From a virus, in IMG/VR virus record IMGVR_UViG_3300009285_016375, positions 1 to 64,000 of that record: 64,000 nucleotides of DNA; one strand, written 5' to 3'. This document shows positions 1-6,935 of this stretch, piece after piece. Below the pieces are notes generated by a model. It saw only the letters and a list, made by a program, of their open reading frames with translations. It did not search any database and was not told where the DNA came from. Numbering within the stretch: position 1 is the first letter of the stretch; every line of letters starts with the position of its first letter. The position numbers and the translations under genes were made by a program.

Positions 1-25
1 TCATCGCTGAGCTTGGTCGTTAGCC
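1..25 (+). repeat. attC-like site, right half
   Basis: The window opens inside the right arm of an attC-like palindrome. It shows the CTGAGCTTGGTC arm followed by the core-type heptamer GTTAGCC at 19-25. The left arm lies outside the window. The same arm recurs at every other cassette boundary in the first 7.3 kb. Confidence 0.5.
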
Positions 26-34
26 TGGTCCAGT

Positions 35-286
35 ATGTTCGCGTCACTCAAAGAATGGTGGAAGAAGTGGTTCTGCATCCCGCCGAGGAATGACGAAATC
101 ACCACGATTCCAGGTCTGGGCGTTTTCCTGCCATACAACCCGCAGGAATCGCTGTTCACGCGCGAGTTCATTTGGCCGGTGAAAATCTTCGGGCGCGAGC
201 ACTGGAAGTGGATCATCGGGACTTTAGTGGCCATCATCGTCCCGCTTTCTGGAGCGCTTATTGTCGCGTTCCTCCGACGCCATTGA
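35..286 (+). CDS. small membrane protein in a cassette
   Basis: This 83-aa protein of unknown function starts 10 bp after the core heptamer of the preceding attC-like site, as expected for a gene cassette. Its N-terminal half is Trp- and Lys-rich (KEWWKKW). Residues about 60-79 form one strong membrane helix (WIIGTLVAIIVPLSGALIVAF) followed by a short basic tail. It lies on the plus strand, the orientation expected for integron cassettes. No family was recognised. The antisense frame at 1-237 looks less protein-like. Confidence 0.55.
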   Translation: MFASLKEWWKKWFCIPPRNDEITTIPGLGVFLPYNPQESLFTREFIWPVKIFGREHWKWIIGTLVAIIVPLSGALIVAFLRRH

Positions 287-355
287 CAGTAGGAGCATGA
301 TTCCAGGCAATGAAATCATCATGGTTATTACATACAGTTCGAGAAAATCGTCCAT
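224..355 (-). CDS. possible 43-aa membrane peptide
   Basis: A short minus-strand frame opens at 355, just beside the attC-like site starting at 359. It encodes a peptide beginning MDDFLELYVITMM with a hydrophobic stretch (residues about 8-25) and a basic, Asp-ending tail. It overlaps the 3' end of the plus-strand membrane gene by 63 bp, and only one of the two may be used. The evidence is composition and position only. Confidence 0.25.
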   Translation of the reverse strand: MDDFLELYVITMMISLPGIMLLLSMASEERDNKRSRKRDDDGH

Positions 356-358
356 GAT

Positions 359-451
359 GGCTAACAAGGTCACTGGAGCGGACGGCTGGGGGCCGCTCCA
401 GTTTCAGGTTGATTGTCTGCGGCCAGCCGCCGCTCAGTTCTCACGTTCGGC
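359..451 (+). repeat. attC-like site
   Basis: Left heptamer GGCTAAC (359-365) is followed by AAGGTCACTGGAGCGGAC. The right arm GCCGCCGCTCAGTTC ends in heptamer GTTCGGC (445-451). The inner arms GGCTGG and CCAGCC pair across a roughly 40-bp loop. This follows integron attC architecture (R''-L''-L'-R'), with a GTTCGGC variant of the core. Confidence 0.55.
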
Positions 452-705
452 TTCTGTGGGCACGCGGCCTCGAATCCGAAAAATGAATGTTCCGTCATGT
501 CCCACCGGCACGCATTTCCGCAGATGATACACTCCTTCATCTCGTCGTTGATACAGCCACGCATCCGGCTGATTGTCGGCCCACCGATTGCCGCACAGTC
601 AGGATGTCGCTGGCCAGAAGCCGAACAAGACGCTGGAGCACAACGGCCCTTGTCCTCTCCGGTTATGGTGTCGCAGGTTGTCGGGAGTTTTGTTTCTTCG
701 TTCAT
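370..705 (-). CDS. small cysteine-rich protein in a cassette
   Basis: A 111-codon frame spans the cassette between two attC-like sites; both its first and last 25-30 codons are read from those sites. The unique middle part contains a compact metal-binding-like cluster, CIICGNAC (residues about 59-66), with further Cys and His nearby. The start is uncertain: ATG at 705 lies in the upstream site, while ATGs at 564 and 540 lie in the unique part. The function is unknown. Cassette position and Cys pattern support coding. Confidence 0.42.
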   Translation of the reverse strand: MNEETKLPTTCDTITGEDKGRCAPASCSASGQRHPDCAAIGGPTISRMRGCINDEMKECIICGNACRWDMTEHSFFGFEAACPQKPNVRTERRLAADNQPETGAAPSRPLQ

Positions 706-750
706 ACTTTTGGGTTGTTGGCCGGGCCGTGGCTCAGCTTGTCGTTAGGC
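620..750 (+). repeat. attC-like site (long form)
   Basis: Left heptamer GCCGAAC (620-626) is followed by AAGACGCTGGAGCACAACGG. The right arm GGGCCGTGGCTCAGCTTG ends in heptamer GTTAGGC (744-750). The central loop resembles that of the 2249-2379 copy and carries a minus-strand ATG used by the flanking leftward frame. Confidence 0.6.
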
Positions 751-944
751 GCACTCGTCTCTTGTGATTCCAGCGCCATCAGCATTTCAGCCGTATGACA
801 CTCGCTCTCGTAGTGCGATCCTGGCATACAGCACTTGCCGGGGAAGCAGCAGCCTTCCGGGCCGAGCGGCGATTCGTCGTCTTGGCAGCGTTCTTCGGGT
901 TCGTCCACGCCGTCGTCCATTTCGATTCCATTTATGATTATCAT
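702..944 (-). CDS. cysteine-rich small protein
   Basis: This 80-aa protein may start at an internal ATG at 920 (MDDGVDEPEE...). It has an acidic N-terminus and then a dense Cys/His block, CCFPGKCCMPG followed by SECH, which looks like a small zinc-binding fold. The last ~13 residues are read from the attC-like site. The function is unknown. Similar short CCxPGxCCMPG proteins feel familiar from environmental cassette arrays, but I cannot verify a family here. Confidence 0.6.
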   Translation of the reverse strand: MIIINGIEMDDGVDEPEERCQDDESPLGPEGCCFPGKCCMPGSHYESECHTAEMLMALESQETSAPNDKLSHGPANNPKV

Positions 945-968
945 AGCGTTCTTTGAGTTTGACCGTGC

Positions 969-1060
969 GCCTAACCATGCGCTGCAGCGAACCCGGCCAT
1001 CGCATCACTGTTGCAATCGTGGCGTCTCGTGGGCCGGGTCGCTGATCCGGGTCGTTATGC
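969..1060 (+). repeat. attC-like site
   Basis: The canonical left heptamer GCCTAAC (969-975, matching RYYYAAC) is followed by CATGCGCTGCAGCGAACC. The right arm GGGTCGCTGATCCGGGTC ends in heptamer GTTATGC (1054-1060). Inner arms CCCGGCC and GGCCGGG pair. The start codon of the following plus-strand gene lies inside the right heptamer. Confidence 0.6.
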
Positions 1061-1341
1061 CAAAATACGTTGCAATCTTCTGTGGAGTAGATGACCTGCC
1101 ATCCGAAAAGCTGCCAGGATTGGATGCCTTCGCGCGCTCCAACTGCCGTAGCGCCAGACAACTGTCGCGTGAGGCGATGGCGTTTGACTATAAAGGCTCC
1201 GAAGATGAGTTCTTTCAGCAGGTCCATACCAAACTTGGCCGAACCATCCCCGTGATTGTTCTGACCGTTGAGTCGGCTCGTTGGGCGATGCCAAGTCAGA
1301 GCATTGATGACGCCTTAAAGCGATTCTTTGATGAAGCATAA
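1057..1341 (+). CDS. cassette protein of unknown function
   Basis: This 94-aa soluble protein has its ATG within the core heptamer of the preceding attC-like site and ends within the left heptamer of the next (1336-1342). That is a textbook cassette arrangement on the plus strand. The sequence (MPKYVAIFCGVDDLPS..., ending DDALKRFFDEA) looks like a compact alpha/beta protein without recognisable catalytic motifs. No family was identified. Confidence 0.65.
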   Translation: MPKYVAIFCGVDDLPSEKLPGLDAFARSNCRSARQLSREAMAFDYKGSEDEFFQQVHTKLGRTIPVIVLTVESARWAMPSQSIDDALKRFFDEA

Positions 1342-1427
1342 CAAGTCACTCCAGCGGACGGCGGGGGGCCGCTTCAGGTTGATGGGGTTGCTCAGTGGCC
1401 CGCCGCCGCTGAGTTCTATCGTTCGGC
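1336..1427 (+). repeat. attC-like site
   Basis: Left heptamer GCATAAC (1336-1342) is followed by AAGTCACTCCAGCGGACGGC. The right arm GCCGCCGCTGAGTTCTATC ends in heptamer GTTCGGC (1421-1427). The arms are strongly complementary. It closes the plus-strand cassette on its left and also supplies the 3' end of the minus-strand methyltransferase frame. Confidence 0.6.
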
Positions 1428-2050
1428 ATTTCTACGTCGTTGGCGATTTCGTTGCCCCAGACGTGCCAGCCGGGCCGTTTGCGGCGAGCAAAGAGTTCGA
1501 GCCGTGGCCCATCGTCTGTCTGCTCAATGAGCCATTGCCACTCGACAGGTTTCTTGGAGTGCTTCTTTGTCATCGGCAGTTTTATGACCGCTGATGGCAG
1601 ACGTTTCTTGCACGGTGGATTTCCGCGCACCGCGACCAGAAGAAACTCCGCTCCGTTTGAAGTGACCGAGCCGGTGAGCGGAGCAGGGTCGGCCTTGTGC
1701 CAGACCAGAGTTTGCCGGTATCGGAATCCCCAGGCTTCAATCACGCGAAAGGCGTCAGGCAGATATTTATTGGTCGTCCAGAGCCAGAGCCGACAGTCCT
1801 TGTCCGCAAGTTCACTGACTTTAAGCGCGCAGATTTCTTTGACCGTCATTGACGGATACGGAAGCGGCTTGGACGTGATTTCCCCGTGCCAGTTTCCAGA
1901 GTGCGACGAGCCTCGGAATCCATCGTCATATTCCCAAGGCGGGTCTGCGACAATGACCCGAAATGCCGAACAAGGCGCTGGACACGAATGAGAGGGAGCG
2001 CGTTGAGGCTCTGTCTCAAAGTCGAACATCATTGGCGCGCTCCCTCTCAT
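1346..2050 (-). CDS. MT-A70-type adenine N6-methyltransferase
   Basis: This 234-aa protein carries the DPPW catalytic motif at residues 36-39 (IVADPPWEYDD), followed by features typical of MT-A70 methyltransferases: LWLWTTNKYLPDAF, then WGFRYRQTLVWHK, and a C-terminal K-K-H-S-K-K-P segment. The family transfers methyl from S-adenosylmethionine to adenine N6, and phage members probably protect DNA from restriction. The ATG at 2050 lies inside an attC-like site and the C-terminal ~25 residues are read from the next one, so both ends are cassette-derived. It has no restriction partner beside it. Confidence 0.85.
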   Translation of the reverse strand: MRGSAPMMFDFETEPQRAPSHSCPAPCSAFRVIVADPPWEYDDGFRGSSHSGNWHGEITSKPLPYPSMTVKEICALKVSELADKDCRLWLWTTNKYLPDAFRVIEAWGFRYRQTLVWHKADPAPLTGSVTSNGAEFLLVAVRGNPPCKKRLPSAVIKLPMTKKHSKKPVEWQWLIEQTDDGPRLELFARRKRPGWHVWGNEIANDVEMPNDRTQRRRATEQPHQPEAAPRRPLE

Positions 2051-2071
2051 CGGTCAGCTTTTTCGTTCGGC
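1965..2071 (+). repeat. attC-like site with long perfect arms
   Basis: Left heptamer GCCGAAC (1965-1971) and right heptamer GTTCGGC (2065-2071) flank a strong stem. ATGAGAGGGAGCGCG pairs with CGCGCTCCCTCTCAT, among the longest perfect arm pairs in the array. It contains the start codon of the minus-strand MT-A70 gene. Confidence 0.6.
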
Positions 2072-2322
2072 GAGCGCGCATCCAGCCACTTCTGAGATCG
2101 CGTGCCGATTCCGTCAGGGATGCCGCACTTCTTTGTCTCGGCGATGAAGACATCTGTCGCAAAGCACGAGACGATCACTCGGCTGGCGGCGGCGAGCGCG
2201 TTCCGCAAGTCACGGATCAGTAACCATGTTTCTTCGTCACAGGGGATCGCCGAACAAGACGCCGGAGCACAACGGCCCTTGTCCTCTGCTGTTAGTCTGC
2301 CTTGGATTGTCGAGAGTTTCAT
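2047..2322 (-). CDS. cassette protein of unknown function
   Basis: A 91-codon frame spans one cassette. Its first ~25 codons fall inside the upstream attC-like site and its last ~10 in the downstream site. The unique core (EETWLLIRDLRNALAAASRV, then a Cys-containing segment and KKCGIPDGIG) reads like a real small alpha-helical protein. No family was recognised. The true start may be a non-ATG codon near 2246. Confidence 0.5.
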   Translation of the reverse strand: MKLSTIQGRLTAEDKGRCAPASCSAIPCDEETWLLIRDLRNALAAASRVIVSCFATDVFIAETKKCGIPDGIGTRSQKWLDARSPNEKADR

Positions 2323-2379
2323 TTCTTCGTTCAGAGTCTTGGTTGTTCGCCGGGCCGTGGCTCAGCTTGGTCGTTAGAC
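2249..2379 (+). repeat. attC-like site (long form)
   Basis: Left heptamer GCCGAAC (2249-2255) is followed by AAGACGCCGGAGCACAACGG. The right arm GGGCCGTGGCTCAGCTTGG ends in the canonical heptamer GTTAGAC (2373-2379). It closely resembles the 620-750 copy over both arms. Confidence 0.6.
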
Positions 2380-2630
2380 GACTTGTTCATCTCGCGTCCA
2401 ACGGGGAATATCGGGCCTTGCCATTGCGCTTTCTCGAACTGCTCGACGTTGAGTCGCACGCCGCCGCTATTCTCCCATGAGTGACCATTCCAGAACGCCG
2501 GGAAGATTGGGGTCCACATGCCGTAGTCCATCCAATACCAGCCTGTTTGTTCGGGCGGGTCGTCTAACCAGGCGCTGGAGCACCACTGCCGCCCCGCGTC
2601 TCCGATTTGTTGCGTTGTTGGTTCACTCAT
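2331..2630 (-). CDS. cassette protein, Trp-rich, unknown function
   Basis: The likely product starts at ATG 2630 (MSEPTTQQIGD...), giving 99 aa. It is rich in Trp and aromatic residues (TGWYWMDYGMWTPIF, then FWNGHSWENSGGV), a pattern seen in small beta-rich phage proteins that present W-x-G-x-W surfaces. The C-terminal NDQAEPRPGEQ tail is translated from the attC-like site. The function is unknown. Confidence 0.6.
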   Translation of the reverse strand: MSEPTTQQIGDAGRQWCSSAWLDDPPEQTGWYWMDYGMWTPIFPAFWNGHSWENSGGVRLNVEQFEKAQWQGPIFPVGREMNKSSNDQAEPRPGEQPRL

Positions 2631-2689
2631 ATTCTCAGTGCCGGCCACCGTCGCTGCCGGGCGGCAGTGGCTCAGCTTTTTCGTTAGGC
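2562..2689 (+). repeat. attC-like site
   Basis: The canonical left heptamer GTCTAAC (2562-2568) is followed by CAGGCGCTGGAGCACCACTG. The right arm GGCAGTGGCTCAGCTTTTTC ends in the canonical heptamer GTTAGGC (2683-2689). CACTGCCGCC pairs with GGGCGGCAGTGG across a loop carrying the ATG of the minus-strand gene at 2630. It is one of the best-formed copies. Confidence 0.65.
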
Positions 2690-2946
2690 GGCACAGGCAC
2701 GATTCGGACTTCGACCTGCATCGCGTCGGGAGTTTCTCCGGTGTAGGTGCACCGGTTTAGTGCCTCGTCTTTCGTCGCGCAGAACGGGCTTGTCATCTCT
2801 CCGTTTGAATAAAGGTTCACCCAATAGGTGCGCTGAAATCCGGGATGGCATAGGTTGCAGGCGATTTCAGGTTCTAACGCCGAACCAGGTCGCTGCACCG
2901 AATCCGCGCCCCGCTTCTCACGCTCAATCGTTGTTGGTTCATTCAT
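2635..2946 (-). CDS. small cassette protein
   Basis: This 103-aa product starts at ATG 2946, 13 bp after the dnaB stop, so the two may be cotranscribed. After an N-terminus typical of the local leftward cassettes (MNEPTT...), the core contains CNLCHPGF, YWVNLYSNGEMTSPFC and a C-terminal beta-like segment. The final residues are attC-encoded (NEKAEPLPPG). A GCCGAAC half-site sits inside its 5' coding region (2879-2885), without an obvious partner. The function is unknown. Confidence 0.55.
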   Translation of the reverse strand: MNEPTTIEREKRGADSVQRPGSALEPEIACNLCHPGFQRTYWVNLYSNGEMTSPFCATKDEALNRCTYTGETPDAMQVEVRIVPVPPNEKAEPLPPGSDGGRH

Positions 2947-2959
2947 GCGTTTCTTTCGT

Positions 2960-5476
2960 TCATGGATCCTTGTATCTGGGGTCGGGTGCGCAGGCGGGCT
3001 GGCTTCTGGCGACGCTCTCGAAGCGGGTGTAGCTGCGCAGGAAGGTGAGGGCGACGTCGCCGGTGGGGCCATTGCGTTGCTTGGCGAGGGCGAGCTGGAC
3101 GGGGGCGGCCTCCCGCTCGGGCACGCCGGCCTGGACTTCCTCGGTGTCGTCGGCCTTGGGCCTATAGAGCAGGCCCACCACGTCGCTGTCCTGTTCGAGT
3201 GCGCCGGACTCGCGCAGATCGGAGAGGCGCGGTGGGCGGCCTTCCCGTTCCAGGTCGCGATTGAGTTGACTGAGCACCAAGACTGGCGTGTTCAACTCTT
3301 TGGCCAGCGACTTGAGCCCGCGGGAAATCTCGGCCACTTCCTGCTGGCGGTTTTCGGTCTTGGGCGAGCTGCCGCGCAGCAGTTGCAGGTAATCCACAAT
3401 GAGGAGCTTGAGGCCGTGCTGCTGCCAGAGGCGGCGGGCCTTGGCCCGCAGTTGCATGATGGTCAAGTCCGAGGAGTCATCGATGAACAGGGGCGAGACG
3501 GCCAACTGGCCCGCCGCGCCGGTCAGCTTCGGAAAATCGCGCTCCGTAAGGAACCCCTGCCGGAGGTTGCGCAGGTTGACCCGCGCCCGCGAAGCCATCA
3601 TGCGCAAGACCAGCGACTCGGCGGTCATTTCCAGGCTGAACACGCCCACGGGCAGCTTGAGGTCCAGGGCCACGTGCTCGGCAATGTTCATGGCGAGCGC
3701 AGTGTTGTGCGTCACAATGAAATCATCCGTCACGTAAAGGTGGTCGGCGGAATCCAGCAGGAGGCACTGACACTCATCGTTTCCGTCGGGATGAATTTCC
3801 ACGATGCTCTTGTGCACATGGCGCGCATCAAGTCTCAGCTTGGAAAGATGTTTTGCTGAGGTGACTGGCACCACGGACGGGTCCTCAAACCATATTTGGC
3901 ACCGATAATTCACCAGCCCGATCTTTCGTGCTCCGCGGTGGGTGTAGGTCGGAATTCGGCTCGGCCCCTCCACGCAAATGCCCCCGAGCGAACGCACCAG
4001 GTATTTCACGTCCGCCATGAGTCGTTCGCTCGAAGTGCTGAACTCGATGGATGTCCCACCAACACATCCGTCCGTGTCCAAAAGGCCGCGCAGCAGTTCC
4101 AGCCGGTTGGGGATGGACGCATGTAAATACGACCCCGGAATGAATTTGCGTTCCGAGCGCACGTTCAACCCCAGACGCTCGATGGCCGTCATGGTTTCCG
4201 ATCGGTCGTTGTCCCGCTGCCGTCGTTTGATGCGGAGGCTCATTTCGTCAGCCACTACGGCGGTGTCATCGGGTGGAAGCAAGCCCATCAATTTCCGGTG
4301 CAAGTCGGCCTCGGGTTTGGAAAATACAACGCATCCATTAGCCAACGATCCGTCGCCGAGCAACGCCCCGCACAACCACGGGTGCAAGGGCAGGCCATCT
4401 CCCTGCGCAAACTCCACCGGGCGCACGGCCGGAACGACGTGATTTCGGTAGGCGCCGTCCGGACGCCGAATGGTGCGGTGAATTTCCGCGGTGGTTTTCA
4501 CGGAACCTAAAACACCGCGCCGCCGCTCATTTCTGGTTTGCGTGAACCAGAGGTGTTCGTCACAGCAGCGCGTGAATGTTCCGTCGGAGAAAATGACCTT
4601 GCTCACCTTTTTCTGCCCTTGAGGGAACACGCCCACCACTGGGTGCGGCCTGCCATCTGCGCCAATCACCATGGACCCAACAGCGATCTGGGACATGGCT
4701 ACATAGCCTTCCGGCGTGAGCACGCTCACATTCAGAGGTTGCGCCTTGCCCAGGCTCGGGCGGGCCGCGATGACGATCATTTCCCCGGCGTGCAGCCCGC
4801 TGGTGAGCTGGTCGAAATCGGGAAAGCCGGTGGCCAGGCCGGTCAGTGCGCCGCCGCGCGCGTGGGCTTGCTCGATGCTGTCCAGGGCCACGTTGACCAG
4901 GGTGCGAATGGGTCGGGCTGCGCTGGTGCCCCGCTGTTCGCCTACCTGGAGGATTTCGCTTTCGGCGCCGTCCAGGAGTTCCTCGGCGTGGCCGGCGTGT
5001 TCGTAGATGCGGCCCGTGATGCTGGTGCAGGCCCGCAGCAGGCGCCGGAGCAGGTATTTGTCCCAGACGATGTCGATGTAATAGCCGGCGTGGGCGGAGG
5101 AGGGGGCCACGTCCGGCAAAGGGGCCAGGAAAGCCATCCCGCCGACGGCTTCCCACTGCTGCTGGTCCTTCAGGCGCTGGGCCAGGGTGATGAGGTCGAT
5201 TGGGTGGCGCTGGTCGTAGAGGGTTTCCAGGGCAGCGTAGATGGCGCGATGGCGGAGGTCGTAGAAGGCCTCACGGCCCGCGAAGCGCTCGAGGCACAGC
5301 GGCAACACGTCTTGGGGGGCGAGCAGGATGCAGCTCAGCACGGCCTGTTCGGCTTCGAGGCTGTGCGGGGGCAGCCGATCCCTGAGCACACGGGCCCCAT
5401 CGGCTACCAGTTCAGCTAACAAGCTCACCGGAGCGGACCCGGCCCTTGCGTCTTCGTTGCAGTCGTTAGTCTTCAT
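2960..5476 (-). CDS. dnaB: replicative DNA helicase DnaB containing an intein
   Basis: This 838-aa precursor is a DnaB-family hexameric helicase. Residues 34-244 give the N-terminal domain (SLEAEQAVLSCIL) and the start of the RecA-like core. The Walker A loop (ARPSLGK-T) is interrupted after Lys244 by a 347-aa intein. The helicase resumes at Thr592 and continues with FSLEMTAESLVLRM, LLIVDYLQLL (Walker B) and VLVLSQLNRDLE. Splicing would leave about 491 aa, normal for DnaB. The ATG lies inside an attC-like site (5414-5507), so the first ~20 residues are site-encoded. It probably unwinds phage DNA at the fork, recruited by the leftward replication genes upstream. Confidence 0.93.
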   Translation of the reverse strand: MKTNDCNEDARAGSAPVSLLAELVADGARVLRDRLPPHSLEAEQAVLSCILLAPQDVLPLCLERFAGREAFYDLRHRAIYAALETLYDQRHPIDLITLAQRLKDQQQWEAVGGMAFLAPLPDVAPSSAHAGYYIDIVWDKYLLRRLLRACTSITGRIYEHAGHAEELLDGAESEILQVGEQRGTSAARPIRTLVNVALDSIEQAHARGGALTGLATGFPDFDQLTSGLHAGEMIVIAARPSLGKAQPLNVSVLTPEGYVAMSQIAVGSMVIGADGRPHPVVGVFPQGQKKVSKVIFSDGTFTRCCDEHLWFTQTRNERRRGVLGSVKTTAEIHRTIRRPDGAYRNHVVPAVRPVEFAQGDGLPLHPWLCGALLGDGSLANGCVVFSKPEADLHRKLMGLLPPDDTAVVADEMSLRIKRRQRDNDRSETMTAIERLGLNVRSERKFIPGSYLHASIPNRLELLRGLLDTDGCVGGTSIEFSTSSERLMADVKYLVRSLGGICVEGPSRIPTYTHRGARKIGLVNYRCQIWFEDPSVVPVTSAKHLSKLRLDARHVHKSIVEIHPDGNDECQCLLLDSADHLYVTDDFIVTHNTALAMNIAEHVALDLKLPVGVFSLEMTAESLVLRMMASRARVNLRNLRQGFLTERDFPKLTGAAGQLAVSPLFIDDSSDLTIMQLRAKARRLWQQHGLKLLIVDYLQLLRGSSPKTENRQQEVAEISRGLKSLAKELNTPVLVLSQLNRDLEREGRPPRLSDLRESGALEQDSDVVGLLYRPKADDTEEVQAGVPEREAAPVQLALAKQRNGPTGDVALTFLRSYTRFESVARSQPACAPDPRYKDP
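3704..4744 (-). other. class 3-like intein with LAGLIDADG endonuclease
   Basis: This 347-aa intein (precursor residues 245-591) begins with Ala rather than Cys or Ser, and ends in Thr-His-Asn followed by extein Thr592. Three positions match the class 3 signature: Trp310 in block B (CCDEHLWFT), Cys571 in block F (CQCLLLD) and Thr589 before the terminal His-Asn. Class 3 inteins use the block F Cys as first nucleophile, so an Ala1 start need not be inactive. Two dodecapeptides, LCGALLGDGSL (368-378) and LLRGLLDTDG (461-470), indicate an apparently intact homing endonuclease. Confidence 0.88.
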
Positions 5477-5507
5477 GGGCCGGGTTGCTCAGTTCAGTCG
5501 TTAGACG
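5414..5507 (+). repeat. attC-like site upstream of dnaB
   Basis: Left heptamer AGCTAAC (5414-5420) is followed by AAGCTCACCGGAGCGGACC. The right arm GGGTTGCTCAGTTCAGTC ends in the canonical heptamer GTTAGAC (5501-5507). GGACCCGGCCC pairs with GGGCCGGGTTG. The dnaB ATG (5476) is in the loop. Confidence 0.6.
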
Positions 5508-5835
5508 ACTTCGGATCGTAGCACTCGCACCCGCCTGAGTGCTGCGGCCAGTTGTCGAAAATTCTTCCGTCCATTTCCGGGTTGTGACACGCCCAGCCTT
5601 TTTGCACGCCACAGACGCAGCGGCCTTTGATGCCTGCCGCTTTCTTTTGCTCATCCGTCGGCTGTGGCTCTGTGCCGCAGTGATAGTGGACTGGATGCAG
5701 ATGCTTGCAGTTGCAGCAGCATTGCACGAAGGTCGGGTCGTCTTTCAGTCCGCACCACGTCGCCGACCCGGCGGTTGGAGCTAACGGCCGCCCCGCTTCT
5801 GGCTTCGGTTGAGTCTCGGTTAATTCGGTCGTCAT
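5494..5835 (-). CDS. cysteine-rich protein of unknown function
   Basis: This 113-aa protein has at least ten Cys residues in clusters typical of zinc binding: CCCNCKHLHPVHYHC, CVCGVQKGWAC and GGCECYD. The N-terminal ~25 residues (MTTELTETQPKPEAG...) overlap an AGCTAAC half-site (5779-5785) on the opposite strand. The C-terminal SND is attC-encoded. It resembles the other Cys-rich cassette products, and no known family is visible. Confidence 0.62.
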   Translation of the reverse strand: MTTELTETQPKPEAGRPLAPTAGSATWCGLKDDPTFVQCCCNCKHLHPVHYHCGTEPQPTDEQKKAAGIKGRCVCGVQKGWACHNPEMDGRIFDNWPQHSGGCECYDPKSSND

Positions 5836-5861
5836 GTGTCCTTTCTGGCGTCACTGCTACA

Positions 5862-6212
5862 TCAGTTACCCATGACTTGCTTGAGCGCCCAGTATTCAGG
5901 GTTCACGAATCCGGCCACGATGTTGCTGACAGAGCAGCACAGTGCGATGAGCAGACAGAGCGTTCCGACGCCCCAGATTAGCCACGGCAGCGCGATGCTT
6001 CCACAGTTGTCGTTCCAGTCGCCGTCATCCTTGGTTTTATCACGCACGAGCCGGTAGCCCAAGACCATCACGGCAGCGTAGATGCAGAGCGCGATTGCTT
6101 CGGTCGTGCTGGTTATCGGCGCTTGTCGCACCAGCACCGCCCACAGGTGTTCGGCAGTCGTGCCGAGTTTCTCTGCGAGCTTTTCGATGAGTTGCTGTGT
6201 TTGTTCGTTCAT
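5862..6212 (-). CDS. two-helix membrane protein
   Basis: This 116-aa protein starts at ATG 6212 (MNEQTQQLIEKLAEKL...). An amphipathic N-terminus (LAEKLGTTAEHLWAVLVRQ) precedes two membrane helices, about residues 36-56 (TTEAIALCIYAAVMVLGYRL) and 78-102 (LPWLIWGVGTLCLLIALCC). The 'EKLGTTxEHLWxVLVxQAPI' style of N-terminus is common in phage and environmental small membrane proteins, with no assigned function. It lies just downstream, on the minus strand, of the attC-like site at 6239. Confidence 0.65.
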   Translation of the reverse strand: MNEQTQQLIEKLAEKLGTTAEHLWAVLVRQAPITSTTEAIALCIYAAVMVLGYRLVRDKTKDDGDWNDNCGSIALPWLIWGVGTLCLLIALCCSVSNIVAGFVNPEYWALKQVMGN

Positions 6213-6238
6213 ACATTTATTTCGAGTTCGACCGTGAT

Positions 6239-6331
6239 GCCCAACCATGCGCTGGAGGCAAAGCGGCGGGCGCATCTGGGTTGGCAATCGGACGCCCGCG
6301 TGCGCCGCTTGCCTCAGCTTGGTCGTTCGGC
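6239..6331 (+). repeat. attC-like site
   Basis: The canonical left heptamer GCCCAAC (6239-6245) is followed by CATGCGCTGGAGGCAAAGCG. The right arm CGCTTGCCTCAGCTTGGTC ends in heptamer GTTCGGC (6325-6331). GGCAAAGCGGCGGGCG pairs with CGCCCGCGTGCGCCGCTTGCC with only bulges. Confidence 0.65.
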
Positions 6332-6516
6332 GAAAGAGCGCGCCCGCATGTCCTATAGTGCCACGGGTCGGTTTTTATCCGCATCGGACATCTGCCACTT
6401 TTCAGCGCAGCCTTGTAACGATAGTCAGTCGGGACCAGAGTATGTCCTCTGGTGCAGCGCAGACCACAAGTCGCCGAACAATTCGGCGACACCACGTTCA
6501 GTAGTTGCGAGTTGAT

Positions 6517-6926
6517 ATGACCGACATCCCTACGGAACTGAAGGCAATGACCGCAAACATCGGGAAGTGCATCCTGATTTGTCAGGGGATTGAGGTCATG
6601 CTCGCGACGATGATTCTCATAGAGCGCAAGCAACCAAAGAGCGCGGTCGATGAGTTCATCCGCGAGTTTGCGCGTCTCAGGCTTCAGATACTCGGTGCCC
6701 TCAAAAAAGAGCTTCTCAAACTGAAGGTTACGTATGCTGAGTTTGACCATCTCGATGATGTCATTGAGCGAAGAAACTGGCTTGTTCATATGATGAGGTT
6801 GGATTGCGTGGAGAGGCTCGCGAGGCTCACTACAAGCTCCGTCAGGAGATTTTTGACGGAGATGATCGAGAATCCAAAGCCCTTCTCGATACCGTGCGAG
6901 CAACGATTCAGAGTGTTGATAGCTAG
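6517..6926 (+). pseudogene. HEPN-like cassette gene with an apparent 1-bp frameshift
   Basis: The plus-strand frame from ATG 6517 encodes an alpha-helical protein (TDIPTELKAMTANIGKCILI...) ending in ERRNWLVH. That R-N-x-x-x-H pattern matches the active-site motif of HEPN ribonuclease domains. In the same frame the protein-like character stops at about 6789. Read one base over, it continues as YDEVGLRGEAREAHYKLRQE and on to a TAG at 6924-6926, exactly 10 bp before the next attC-like site. A single missing T near 6788 would restore a ~137-aa product. It could be a real mutation or a sequencing/assembly error. HEPN proteins are often toxins or RNases; here the function is inferred. Confidence 0.6.
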
Positions 6927-6935
6927 TTTTCATAC

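Noticed and set aside
1-237. Minus-strand frame at the left end
   Set aside because: The opposite plus frame carries a clear membrane helix and starts right after an attC-like core.
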